Source: Pseudofrankia inefficax
GTDB taxonomy: Bacteria > Actinomycetota > Actinomycetes > Frankiales > Frankiaceae
Direction of reading: 5' to 3'
Length of the DNA: 64,000 nucleotides
NCBI RefSeq assembly: GCF_000166135.1
Contig: NC_014666.1
Span: 3,534,001-3,598,000, forward strand
Of this stretch, positions 1 through 8,313 are shown in pieces. Within the stretch, counting starts at the first letter, position 1; every line of letters begins with the position of its first letter. The notes under the pieces were generated by a model, which had not been told where the DNA came from, ran no database searches, and saw nothing but the letters and a program-made list of their open reading frames with translations. The position numbers were made by a program, and so were the translations under genes.

Positions 1-1
1 C

Positions 2-3000
2 GCGGGCGGGGGAGAGCTGCCCACCGTCCTGGTCTCGCCGGCGCCGCCCGAGCCGGGCCCGCCCACGGGCGACGGCGGCGACCCGGCCCGGGGCCCGGCG
101 CTGCCCCGCCGCCAGGTCGACGCCTTCCGCTCCGCCGCGAGCCCCGTGGCGTTCGACCTGGCGACCCACCTGGCGGCGGCCCCGATCACCCGCTCGACGC
201 TGCGGCCGCTGCTCCGCATGGTGGAGGGGCCGCCGGGGCGCACCACCGCGGCCCTGAGCGAGCTGTTCGCGCACGGGCTGCTGTACCCGGTCGCCGGCTC
301 GTCGGCGGACGAGACGGACATCGCCTACGAGTTCGCCCCGGGCCTGCGGGAGCGCCTGCTGCCCTACTGCAGCCGCGCCGAGACGGCTCGCGTGCTGCGG
401 ACCGTGAGCGCCGACCTGGGCCCGAAGGTCACGGCCGTCCGCCACCTCGCCGCCGCCCTGCTGGACCCGGACGGCGTCCCCATCCCGGCGGTCACCCCCG
501 AGACGGAGGACTTCGTCGCTGTCGAGGCGGTCGCCTTCGCCGCCCTGTCCGGCCCCTACCTGCCCCGCGCCCGCCGCCTCCAGGCCGCGCTCGCCCAGCC
601 GACGCCAGCCCCGATCGGACGCGTGCCCGCGGTCTGGGGACGTGTCCCGCCGCGGAACCCACGGTTCACCGGCAGGGAAGAGCTGCTGGAGGAGGTGCGG
701 GTGAACCTGCGGCAACGAAGCGCGGCGCCAGATGTCCCGGCGGCGATCACCGGCATGGTCGGGGTAGGCAAGACTCAGGTCGCCACCGAGTATACGTACC
801 GGTTCTCGTCCGACTACGACATTGTCTGGTGGATATCGGCTGAGCATTCCACATTGATTGCGGCCTCGCTCATGGATCTTGGTCGAGAATTGAACATGGA
901 CGTCGGCACCGAGGCTGACTCGGCGGTGCGGAGGGTCGTCGATGCTCTGCGCGCAGGGCAGCCGTACTCGAGATGGCTGCTGGTGTTCGACAATGCTAAC
1001 GAGATAGAAATGGTTCGAAACTATTTTCCGACCGGCACTGCGGGCGACATATTGATCGTCGCGCGGAACACGGCTTGGCTGCGCCTTGCCCGTTGCGTCG
1101 AGGTCGGCCCTTTCACCCGGTCAGAGAGTATTGAGATGCTCCGGCTCGACGACCGGCTCGACGAGGGAATTGATCTACCGGTGGCGGATGCCGACCGGCT
1201 TGCGGCGGCCCTTGGGGACCTACCGCTGGCGGTGGATCAGGCGAGCATCTGGTGCCGTGAGACTGGTATGCCGGTGGGTGAGTACCTACGTCTGTTCGAG
1301 GATAGGAACGTCAACCTGGCTGGGAGCCTGCCTGCTTACGATATTTCGATAGATGTGGCATGGAGCCTCGCGCTCGACCGGATCGAGCAGAGTTCGCCGT
1401 CCGCCTGCCGGATTGCGCAGCTGGTCGCCTTTCTGGCGCCGTTGCCGATTCGCAGGAAGTTCCTCTTCGACGGCCTCGCCGCGTTGAGCATGCCAGAATT
1501 CGACGCGGTGCCACTGAGACCAGTCGAAATGGCCAGGGCGGTAGGGGATCTCAACCGGTACGGTCTGACGCGCGTCGGCCCCGGCGATGACACGATACTG
1601 ATGCAGACTCTCGTCCAACCGGTCGTCGTCAATCGCATGCCGCCGGGCGAGCGTGACCTTGTGCGTGGCGCCGCACGGGCACTGCTGGCGGTCGGCGACC
1701 CGGGCACGCCGGACGACCCCGCCGCCTGGCCTCTCTACGCGGAGCTGTACCCACACCTTCTCGCCACCGACGCGGCGGACAGCGGGGACCCGCGCGTGCG
1801 CGAGACGCTCGTGAACGAGGTCATCTACCTCTTCCGGTGGGGTGACCACGAGCGCAGCCTGGAGCTCGCGACGCAGGTCCACGAGACCTGGGAACAGACC
1901 ATCGGCGAGGAGGCGCCCGAGATGGTGCGTCTCGCAGGCTGGCTTGGCCGGCTTCATCACGCGAACGGCCACTACGACGAGGCCGCGCGGATCAACTCCC
2001 GCGCGCTGGAGCTGTGCGCGCGGGTCCACGGCGACGCCCACCCCGAGACGCTGCTCGCGATGGGCAACCGGGTCGCGGACCTCGTCGCCGCCGGCGACTT
2101 CCACGGCTGTCTGGAGCTCGCCGACGAGCGATCGCGCCGCGCCACCGAGGCCCTTGGCCCGCGGGATCCGGCCACGCTCGTCGCGGCGCATGACGTCGGC
2201 GCCGCCCTTCGGCTGGTCGGCCGGTACGACGAGGCCCGGCGCGCCGACCAGGAGACGTGGAGCCTGCGCGCCGCGGTGCTGGGCGAGAACAACCTCGACA
2301 CCCTGCGTACGGTGCTGGGCCTGACGATCGGCCAGCGGGAGACGGGCGACTACGTGGGCGCCCCGCGCCGCCAGGAACGGATCGTCGAGCGGCTCGTCGA
2401 GGCGGTCGGCGGCCGGCGGGACCACATCGACGTCCTGACGGCACAGAACCAGCTCGCCGTGGCCCTGCGCAAGGCGGGCCTGCACGCCGAGGCGCTCCGC
2501 GTGGCCAGGGACGTCCGGACGCAGCTTGACCGGCGCTACGGGCGGGACCACCCCCGGACGATCGCCGCGTCGCTGGCGCTGTCGGCGGCGCTGTCCGCCG
2601 ACCTGCGCAACACCGGGAACCTCTCGGAGGCGCGGGAACTGGCCGAGGAGGCGCTGGGACGCTGCGAGCGGGCCTTCGGCCCGCCGCATCCCCACACCCG
2701 CGCCGCCGCGGTCAGCCTGGCGCTCGCCGTCCGGCACTGCGGGGACGTCGCGCGCGCCGTCGAGCTGGACACCGTGTCGCTCGACGTGCTTGCCGATCGG
2801 CTTGGCCCTGACCACCCCTACACGCTGGCCGCGGCCGCCAACCTGGCCAGTGACCTGTTCGCGGCCGGGGAGTTCGAACGGGCGCTGGAACGTGACCAGG
2901 ACACGATCGTCCGATGCCGCCGAACACTGGGCGGCGACCACCCCGAGACGCTGCTGATCACCATCAACCTGGCCCAGGATCTGCGGGCTCTCGATCGCGC

Positions 3001-3133
3001 CGAGGAGGGTGTCCGCCTGAACGGGGCGACAGTCGAGCGCCTCACCCGCGTCCTCGGTGCCCAGCATCAGGCCGTGAAGAACGCGACGGCGTGGATGCGG
3101 TCGGACTTCGACATCGACCCCGAGCAGCTGTAG
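2..3133 (+). CDS. NB-ARC/TPR STAND protein of the FxsT (FxSxx-COOH system TPR) type, 5' truncated
   Basis: The frame is open from base 2, so the true start lies left of the window; about 1043 residues are visible. Residues about 48-150 resemble the N-terminal region of SAV_2336-type proteins (hydrophobic helices, then a YEFAPGLRERLL stretch). The motif RFTGREELL at about 220 precedes an NB-ARC NTPase with Walker A GMVGVGKT (about 250) and the VWWISAEH strand typical of STAND ATPases. From about residue 600 to the end there are serial tetratricopeptide repeats ending in blocks such as DHPxTL and HPETLL. The family acts as a nucleotide-dependent switch in conflict or peptide-modifying systems. 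The adaptor gene at 3178 follows after 45 bp, probably one operon. The NTPase segment (about 760-1640) uses many more A/T third positions than the rest, suggesting a swapped module. The family name is certain at the NB-ARC/TPR level and likely at the FxsT level. Confidence 0.8.
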   Translation, partial: AGGGELPTVLVSPAPPEPGPPTGDGGDPARGPALPRRQVDAFRSAASPVAFDLATHLAAAPITRSTLRPLLRMVEGPPGRTTAALSELFAHGLLYPVAGSSADETDIAYEFAPGLRERLLPYCSRAETARVLRTVSADLGPKVTAVRHLAAALLDPDGVPIPAVTPETEDFVAVEAVAFAALSGPYLPRARRLQAALAQPTPAPIGRVPAVWGRVPPRNPRFTGREELLEEVRVNLRQRSAAPDVPAAITGMVGVGKTQVATEYTYRFSSDYDIVWWISAEHSTLIAASLMDLGRELNMDVGTEADSAVRRVVDALRAGQPYSRWLLVFDNANEIEMVRNYFPTGTAGDILIVARNTAWLRLARCVEVGPFTRSESIEMLRLDDRLDEGIDLPVADADRLAAALGDLPLAVDQASIWCRETGMPVGEYLRLFEDRNVNLAGSLPAYDISIDVAWSLALDRIEQSSPSACRIAQLVAFLAPLPIRRKFLFDGLAALSMPEFDAVPLRPVEMARAVGDLNRYGLTRVGPGDDTILMQTLVQPVVVNRMPPGERDLVRGAARALLAVGDPGTPDDPAAWPLYAELYPHLLATDAADSGDPRVRETLVNEVIYLFRWGDHERSLELATQVHETWEQTIGEEAPEMVRLAGWLGRLHHANGHYDEAARINSRALELCARVHGDAHPETLLAMGNRVADLVAAGDFHGCLELADERSRRATEALGPRDPATLVAAHDVGAALRLVGRYDEARRADQETWSLRAAVLGENNLDTLRTVLGLTIGQRETGDYVGAPRRQERIVERLVEAVGGRRDHIDVLTAQNQLAVALRKAGLHAEALRVARDVRTQLDRRYGRDHPRTIAASLALSAALSADLRNTGNLSEARELAEEALGRCERAFGPPHPHTRAAAVSLALAVRHCGDVARAVELDTVSLDVLADRLGPDHPYTLAAAANLASDLFAAGEFERALERDQDTIVRCRRTLGGDHPETLLITINLAQDLRALDRAEEGVRLNGATVERLTRVLGAQHQAVKNATAWMRSDFDIDPEQL

Positions 3134-3177
3134 GCCAGGGTGACCGTGACGAGCCGCGGCGGGGACGGGAGGACGTG

Positions 3178-3942
3178 ATGCCGGTCGGTCCATCGGAGCT
3201 GGCGGTACGGCGGTGCCGCGCGCCGGTCGAGCGTCAGATCGTGGATCTTCTCGTGGGCTGCCTGGTGCTGCATGGCCCGCAGAGCCGCTATCTGTTCCTC
3301 GGGCGGCTCGCCGGCTGGTCGGGGACCAGCATCGACGTGCCCGACCTGCCGATCGGCCGCCAGTGGCTGCTCGCCCTGGTCGACCTCTACGGGCGGTCGG
3401 CGGCCGGGCTGGCGCACCTGCCCGACGCGGCCCGTGACCTGGGCGTCGACGAGGAGACGGCGACCGCGCTGGCCGCGCTCGTCGCGCGCTGGGAGGCCTG
3501 CGCGGCGGCCCCGCACCAGCAGGCCCCGCACCAGCAGGCCCCGCACCAGCAGGGCCCACACCAGCAGGCGACGGCTGCCTGGGTCCCCGCCGACCACGCC
3601 GCTCGCAGCGGCCCGTGGCCAGCGGCGACCGCCGCCGCGCGTCCGCGAGTCGCGGCCGAGGGACCGCTGACGGAGGAGGAGGTCGCCGCGCTCACGTCGG
3701 CGTTCGCGGATCAGACAGCGGCCGGCCAGCTGCTCTCCGACGCCGGTCTGCGCGCCGAGCGGCAGCCGTCCTGGCGGGTGAACACCGCCGAGGAGTTCTG
3801 GGTCGAGGTCGCGGCCCTCGTGCGCGACGGAATTCTCCCCGACGGCCGGGCGAGGATCCTCACGGCGGCGGCCAGCCGTCTCCCGGATCATCCGGTCCTG
3901 GCCCGTGACCCCGGGGACCGGGCGGCCCGGTCCGCGGACTGA
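3178..3942 (+). CDS. Effector-associated-domain (EAD1-like) adaptor protein with second helical domain
   Basis: 254 residues. ATG at 3178 has GGGAGG five bases upstream; GTG at 3175 is a possible alternative. The C-terminal ~80 residues (from LTEEEVAALTSAF to about LPDHPVLA) match the pattern I know for effector-associated domain 1: alternating helices, AxQLLxDAGL, then AEEFWxEVAxLVxxGxLPDGRxxILxAAA. The N-terminal ~100 residues form a second helical domain (VERQIVDLLVGCL, SRYLFLGRL) that may be another EAD or death-like adaptor. The two are joined by a PHQQA-repeat linker. EADs are homotypic adaptors that bring STAND sensors and effectors together. Lying directly behind the NB-ARC/TPR gene, this protein probably connects that sensor to an effector encoded elsewhere. 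No catalytic motif is visible. EAD1 is a confident reading; the N-terminal domain is not named. Confidence 0.7.
   Translation: MPVGPSELAVRRCRAPVERQIVDLLVGCLVLHGPQSRYLFLGRLAGWSGTSIDVPDLPIGRQWLLALVDLYGRSAAGLAHLPDAARDLGVDEETATALAALVARWEACAAAPHQQAPHQQAPHQQGPHQQATAAWVPADHAARSGPWPAATAAARPRVAAEGPLTEEEVAALTSAFADQTAAGQLLSDAGLRAERQPSWRVNTAEEFWVEVAALVRDGILPDGRARILTAAASRLPDHPVLARDPGDRAARSAD
3508..3567 (+). repeat. Four 15-bp in-frame repeats encoding PHQQ linker
   Basis: Four units of 15 bp (three identical, GCCCCGCACCAGCAG; the fourth with two changes) encode a Pro-His-Gln-Gln-Ala linker between the two helical domains of the EAD adaptor. Length variation by slippage is likely. Confidence 0.9.
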
Positions 3943-3987
3943 TCGCGGCCACCGGCGTGACCTGGCTGCCGCGGAAGTGATCGGCTG

Positions 3988-3993
3988 TAGCGT
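3988..3993 (+). promoter_or_regulatory. Putative -10 element (TAGCGT), leaderless scpA
   Basis: TAGCGT fits the actinobacterial TANNNT -10 pattern and lies six bases before the scpA ATG, the spacing of a leaderless transcript. No convincing -35 was found. Inference from spacing only. Confidence 0.35.
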
Positions 3994-3999
3994 GTCGCC

Positions 4000-5130
4000 A
4001 TGGCCCTGTCGCGCACCGCCTCGTCCAGGACGGCCGCGCTGCGCGCCGTGCCTGGCGGCGCCGACGCCGAGACCGGCACGGACGATGCCGTGACCGATTC
4101 CCCGACCACGCCGGGCCCTGAACCGGCCGAGTCCGAGGCCGGGCCTCCGGACACCCCCGACAGCGGCGAGCGACCGGTTGACGAGGCCGCCATCTCGGCC
4201 GGGCCGGCGTCCGGCGGCGCCGGCGCGCTGCCCGCCGACGCCCTGCCGCTGACCGCGCGCAGCGGCCGGTCGGAGGCGTTCCTCGTCGAGCTGGACAACT
4301 TCTCCGGCCCGTTCGACCTGCTGCTGTCCCTGATCGCCAAGCACAAGATGGACGTCACCGAGGTGGCGCTGGCCAAGGTGACCGACGAGTTCGTGGCGCA
4401 CCTGCGCCGGCTCGGCGAGCGGTTCGACCTCGGGCAGGCGACCGAGTTCCTCGTGATCGCCGCGACCCTGCTCGACCTGAAGGCCGCCCGCCTGCTGCCC
4501 ACCTCCGGCGGCGACGGCGAGGACGAGGACCTCGCGCTGCTGGAGGCCCGCGACCTGCTGTTCGCCCGGCTGCTGCAGTACAAGGCGTACAAGGAAGCCG
4601 CGGCGATCTTCCAGACGCTGATGACGTTGGAGTCCCGGTTCACCCCGCGCGGCGTCGCGCTGGAGCCGCGCTACGCCGCCGCGCTGCCCGAGGTGCAGAT
4701 CACCGTCGGGCCCTCCGAGCTCGCCGCGATGGCGGCCCGGCTGCGCGAGCCGGTGCTGCCCCCGGTCGTCGCGGTCGACCACGTGCACGCCCCGCGGGTC
4801 AGCGTCCGGGAGCACATGCTCGTGCTGATCCAGCGGCTGCGGGAGCTGGGCGCGGCATCGTTCCGATCGCTGTGCGTCGGCTGCCGGGAGACCATCGAGG
4901 TCGTCGCCCGGTTCCTGGCGCTGCTGGAGCTGTTCCGCGAGGGCCGGATCTCCTTCGAACAGGACACCCCGCTCGGCGAGCTGATCGTGCGCTGGAGCGA
5001 GGAGCAGCCGGAGGGCACCGACATCGGCGGCGGCCTCACCCCCGTCGCCGACCTGCCCGCCCGCAGCGACTTCGACGACGACCTGAGTTCTGACGATGAC
5101 GCGGACGCGGACGAGGAGGCCGGGCGTTGA
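4000..5130 (+). CDS. scpA: Segregation and condensation protein A
   Basis: 376 residues. ScpA is the kleisin subunit of the SMC-ScpAB condensin complex on the nucleoid. The kleisin N-domain starts near residue 90 with FLVELDNFSGPFDLLLSLIAKHKMD and continues with EFLVIAATLLDLKAARLLP, both hallmarks of the family; the C-terminal winged-helix part includes GRISFEQDTPLGELIV. The first ~85 residues are an acidic Ala/Pro-rich extension, and the last 25 are Asp/Glu-rich, both common in actinobacteria. It overlaps scpB by four bases. In many actinobacteria a ParA-like gene precedes scpA; here the conflict-type pair lies upstream instead. Confidence 0.95.
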   Translation: MALSRTASSRTAALRAVPGGADAETGTDDAVTDSPTTPGPEPAESEAGPPDTPDSGERPVDEAAISAGPASGGAGALPADALPLTARSGRSEAFLVELDNFSGPFDLLLSLIAKHKMDVTEVALAKVTDEFVAHLRRLGERFDLGQATEFLVIAATLLDLKAARLLPTSGGDGEDEDLALLEARDLLFARLLQYKAYKEAAAIFQTLMTLESRFTPRGVALEPRYAAALPEVQITVGPSELAAMAARLREPVLPPVVAVDHVHAPRVSVREHMLVLIQRLRELGAASFRSLCVGCRETIEVVARFLALLELFREGRISFEQDTPLGELIVRWSEEQPEGTDIGGGLTPVADLPARSDFDDDLSSDDDADADEEAGR

Positions 5131-5885
5131 CCGAGGACCCCGCCGGAGAGCACCCCCAGGACATCCCCGCCCCGCGCCTCGCCCCCGAGCCGCCGGAGCC
5201 AGCCGAGGCCTCGCAGACCGTTGAGCCCGATGGCCCGGAGGCCATCGCGGAGCGCGTTGAGCCCGAGCCCGAGGCCGTCGTGGGGGATGCCCACGACGCC
5301 GAGCCGGAGGCGGAGGCCGAGCCCCTGCCGGAGCCGGAGAACCGTCCGCCGCTGGTGGCGCTTGTCGAGGCCGTGCTGATGGTCGCGGAGAAGCCGGTCG
5401 GCGTGGCGGAGCTGGCCACCGGGCTGGCCGCGCACGCGCTCGACGTCGAGCGGGTGCTCGCCGAGCTCGCTGCGCAGTACCGGGCCGACGGCCGTGGCTT
5501 CGACCTGCGCCACGTCGGCGGTGGCTGGCGGTTCTACACCGCGGAGGAGTGCGCTCCCTGGGTCGAGCGGTTCGTGCTCGCCGGGCAGATGTCGAAGCTG
5601 TCCCAGGCGGCGCTGGAGACCCTGGCCGTCGTCGCGTACCAGCAGCCGGTCAGCCGCGGCCGGATCTCCGCGGTCCGGGGGGTCTCGGCGGATGGCGTGA
5701 TCCGCACGCTCACCGCCCGAGGCCTGGTCGAGGAGGCCACCACCGACCCGGAGACGGGCGCCATCCTCTACCGCACCACCGACTACTTCCTGGAGCGGCT
5801 CGGTCTGCGCGGCCTGGACGAGCTTCCCCCGCTCGCCCCGCTGCTGCCCGGGTTCGACGACATCGAGGACCTCATCGCCCCCTGA
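5127..5885 (+). CDS. scpB: Segregation and condensation protein B
   Basis: 252 residues from TTG at 5127, which overlaps the scpA stop (TTGA) and has GAGGAGG seven bases upstream, so translational coupling is likely. ScpB is the winged-helix partner of the kleisin ScpA in bacterial condensin. Two winged-helix domains are visible: about residues 70-150 (LVEAVLMVAEKPVGVAELA, then GGGWRFYT) and about 155-235 (LSQAALETLAVVAYQQPVSR, RGVSADGVIRTL, YRTTDYFLERLGL), all standard ScpB motifs. An acidic Glu/Pro-rich N-terminal stretch of ~65 residues precedes them. Confidence 0.95.
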   Translation: MTEDPAGEHPQDIPAPRLAPEPPEPAEASQTVEPDGPEAIAERVEPEPEAVVGDAHDAEPEAEAEPLPEPENRPPLVALVEAVLMVAEKPVGVAELATGLAAHALDVERVLAELAAQYRADGRGFDLRHVGGGWRFYTAEECAPWVERFVLAGQMSKLSQAALETLAVVAYQQPVSRGRISAVRGVSADGVIRTLTARGLVEEATTDPETGAILYRTTDYFLERLGLRGLDELPPLAPLLPGFDDIEDLIAP

Positions 5886-6023
5886 CACGCGGCGCCGTCC
5901 AGGCGGCTCGGCCGGCGCGCGCGACGGGCTCGGGCGCGCGGTCCGTACGCTGGACATGAACATCCCCGGAACGCGGCGACGAGGCCGCGGCGGGGTGGCG
6001 GACGTGGCGGAAGTGGTGCGCAG

Positions 6024-6881
6024 GTGAGCGGGACGGCAGAGCGTGGGCCAGCCGGGCATGACGTTGGCGGGCGCGGCGTCGGCGGGCGTGACGCTCGCGG
6101 GCGTGACGGTGGCGGGCGTGACGGTGGCGGGCGCGGCGAGACGGCGAGCCAGGAGGGCATCCGGCTCCAGAAGGTGCTGGCGTCGGCCGGGGTCGGGTCG
6201 CGCCGGCACAACGAGGAGCTGATCGACGCCGGCCGCGTGCGGGTCGACGGGAAGGTCGTGCGCGAGCAGGGCCGCCGGGTCGACCCGGAGACCGCCGTCA
6301 TCGAGGTCGACGGCGAGCGCGTCGTCACCCGGACCGGGCTGGTGCACCTGGCGCTGAACAAGCCGCGCGGGGTCGTGTCGACCATGTCCGACCCGGAGGA
6401 CCGGCCGACGATCAGCGACCTGCTCACCGAGTTCGGCGCGAGCGCCGGCCTGTTCCACGTCGGCCGGCTCGACGTCGACAGCGAGGGCCTGCTGCTGGTG
6501 ACGAACAACGGCGACCTGGCCCACCGGCTGACCCACCCGTCCTACCAGGTGCCCAAGACCTACCAGGTCCAGATCAACGGCCCGCTGCGCAAGGAGACGA
6601 TGCGCAGGCTGCACACCAGGGTCGAGCTCTCCGACGGCCCGGTCCGCGTCGACAGCGCCCGCATCATCGACCAGGTCGGCTCGCAGATCCTGCTGGAGAT
6701 CGTCCTGCACGAGGGCCGCAACCGGATCGTGCGCCGGATGATGGAGGAGGTCGGCCACCCGGTGGTGCGCCTGCTGCGCACCGAGTTCGGCGCCGTGCAC
6801 CTGGGCACGCTGCGTTCCGGCCGGGCCCGCCACCTCACCCTGCACGAGGTCGGCGCGCTGCACTCGATGGTCGGCCTCTGA
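6024..6881 (+). CDS. RsuA/RluB/E/F-type rRNA pseudouridine synthase
   Basis: 285 residues from GTG. After a Gly/Arg/Asp-rich N-terminus made by a 15-bp repeat, an S4 RNA-binding domain (IRLQKVLASAGVGSRRHNEELI, about 50-105) is followed by the synthase domain with the catalytic Asp in GRLDVDSEGLLLVTNNG and the later EGRNRIVRRMMEEVGHPV. Family members isomerise uridine in rRNA. Its position after scpAB and before tyrA/cmk matches the usual actinobacterial order; the position there favours RluB (23S rRNA), but substrate cannot be read from the sequence. The weak Shine-Dalgarno and repeat-rich N-terminus leave some doubt about the exact start; the S4 domain itself begins near base 6160. Confidence 0.9.
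   Translation: MSGTAERGPAGHDVGGRGVGGRDARGRDGGGRDGGGRGETASQEGIRLQKVLASAGVGSRRHNEELIDAGRVRVDGKVVREQGRRVDPETAVIEVDGERVVTRTGLVHLALNKPRGVVSTMSDPEDRPTISDLLTEFGASAGLFHVGRLDVDSEGLLLVTNNGDLAHRLTHPSYQVPKTYQVQINGPLRKETMRRLHTRVELSDGPVRVDSARIIDQVGSQILLEIVLHEGRNRIVRRMMEEVGHPVVRLLRTEFGAVHLGTLRSGRARHLTLHEVGALHSMVGL
6066..6140 (+). repeat. Five 15-bp tandem repeats in pseudouridine synthase N-terminus
   Basis: Five imperfect copies of GGCGGGCGTGACGGT, in frame, encode a Gly-Gly-Arg-Asp-Gly-like disordered tail ahead of the S4 domain. Basic and flexible, it may aid RNA contact, or it may be slippage-derived filler. Confidence 0.85.
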
Positions 6882-7013
6882 GCCGCCGGCTCGGCCGCCG
6901 GGCGGCCTGAGCTCGGGAGCGGGCGGCTGACCGGGTGCCGGTCTCGCTGGCGGGCAGCCGTCCGCGCGGCCGGCGTGGGGAAGGTCGCCTCCGCCAAATC
7001 CGGCCACGGGCCG

Positions 7014-7019
7014 TAACGT
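7014..7019 (+). promoter_or_regulatory. Putative -10 element (TAACGT) for tyrA
   Basis: TAACGT lies eight bases before GTG 7028, as in a leaderless transcript. This is one reason for choosing 7028 as the start. No strong -35. Confidence 0.35.
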
Positions 7020-7027
7020 GGGCGGAC

Positions 7028-8137
7028 GTGACACCTGTGCCCGTGCCGTCGCCGGACCTGCCCCGCCGGGTCGGCATCGTCGGATCCGGTCTGATCGGCA
7101 CGAGCATCGGCCTGGCGCTGCGCCGCGCCGGTGTCGAGGTGCTGCTGCGCGACACCGACCCCGAGCAGGTCAAGCTCGCCGAGGCGCTGGGCGCCGGCTC
7201 GCTGTGGCAGGGCGAGCGGGTCGAGCACGCCGTCGTAGCGGTGCCGCCGCACGCGGTCGCCGCCGAGCTGCGCGCGCTCCAGCAGGCGGGGATCACCGAC
7301 TCGGCCAGCGACGTCGCCAGCGTGAAGAGCCGCCCGATCGCCGAGGCCGTCGTCGCCGGCTGCGACCTGACCACCTGGTGCCCCGCGCACCCGATCGCCG
7401 GCCGGGAACGCGGCGGCGCGGCCTCGGCGCAGGCCGACCTGTTCGCGGAGCGGACCTGGGTGCTGTGCCCGACCGTCCACACCACCTCGGCCGCCGTCGC
7501 GGCGACCGAGGCGCTCGCCCTCGCCTGCGGGGCGTTGCCGGTGCGCACCACCCCCGACCGGCACGACGAGGCGATGGCCGCGCTGTCCCATCTGCCGCAG
7601 GTCGTCTCCAGCCTGCTGGCGGCCGCCACCCCGCACCTGCGGCCCGGTGAGCTGGCGCTGGCCGGGCAGGGCTTCCGGGACTCGACCCGGCTCGCGGACT
7701 CCGACCCGGCGCTGTGGTCCTCGATCCTGGAGGGCAACCGCGGGCCGGTCGCCGCGCAGGCCCGCCGGGTCGCGGCCGAGCTGGGCGCGCTCGCCGACGC
7801 CCTCGACCACGCGTCGGAGGCCTCGGTCGGCAAGGTCGTCACGGACCTCATGGACCGCGGCCGCGCCGGCCGGACCCTGCTGCCGAGCAAGCCCGGCCCG
7901 GCCGCGGCCCGGCCCTGGGGCTGGGTCGGCGTCGTCCTCGACGACCGGCCGGGGCAGCTCGCCGCGCTGCTGACGACGATGGGCGACTGGCGGGTCAACC
8001 TGGAGGACATCGGGCCCTTCGAGCACAGCCTCCAGGCGCCCGCCGGCGTGATCGAGCTCGCCGTCGCCCCGGACGTCGCCGCCGACCTGGTCGACCGCCT
8101 GAACGCCGCCGGCTGGTGCGCCTATCGCCGCTCCTAG
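7028..8137 (+). CDS. tyrA: Prephenate dehydrogenase with C-terminal ACT domain
   Basis: 369 residues plus stop. It performs NAD(P)-dependent oxidative decarboxylation of prephenate to 4-hydroxyphenylpyruvate in tyrosine synthesis. The Rossmann motif VGIVGSGLIGTSIGLALRR starts about 13 residues after GTG 7028. HPIAGRERGG with the catalytic-region His is typical of TyrA. The last ~75 residues (GWVGVVLDDRPGQLAALLTTMGDW) form an ACT domain, the usual site of tyrosine feedback. The frame is open further upstream, but the family length and the -10-like TAACGT before 7028 favour this start. A strong hairpin follows at 8221. Confidence 0.92.
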   Translation: MTPVPVPSPDLPRRVGIVGSGLIGTSIGLALRRAGVEVLLRDTDPEQVKLAEALGAGSLWQGERVEHAVVAVPPHAVAAELRALQQAGITDSASDVASVKSRPIAEAVVAGCDLTTWCPAHPIAGRERGGAASAQADLFAERTWVLCPTVHTTSAAVAATEALALACGALPVRTTPDRHDEAMAALSHLPQVVSSLLAAATPHLRPGELALAGQGFRDSTRLADSDPALWSSILEGNRGPVAAQARRVAAELGALADALDHASEASVGKVVTDLMDRGRAGRTLLPSKPGPAAARPWGWVGVVLDDRPGQLAALLTTMGDWRVNLEDIGPFEHSLQAPAGVIELAVAPDVAADLVDRLNAAGWCAYRRS

Positions 8138-8220
8138 GCACCAGGCCCGGCCGGCGGGGCCGGGACGCGCGGAGGGCCGAGCCGGCGGTCGGTGACGAGG
8201 TGGGCCGAGTAGCCTGATCC

Positions 8221-8252
8221 CGGCCGTCCCGCCGGTTCCCGAGGGACGGCCG
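8221..8252 (+). terminator. Perfect 10-bp hairpin between tyrA and cmk
   Basis: CGGCCGTCCC pairs perfectly with GGGACGGCCG across a 12-base loop, 84 bases after the tyrA stop. There is no T-tract, as is common in high-GC actinobacteria, so it may be a terminator or a leader structure of cmk. Confidence 0.45.
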
Positions 8253-8313
8253 GACGTCACTATCGGTTCGAGACGAGTGGCAGCGTCTGATGCTGTCCGG
8301 ACGGAGGACGCGG

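Noticed and set aside
1286-3559. 757-codon open frame on the minus strand
   Set aside because: Antisense to the NB-ARC/TPR gene; Arg/Pro/Gly-rich composition with no domain. Such shadow frames are usual at this GC content.
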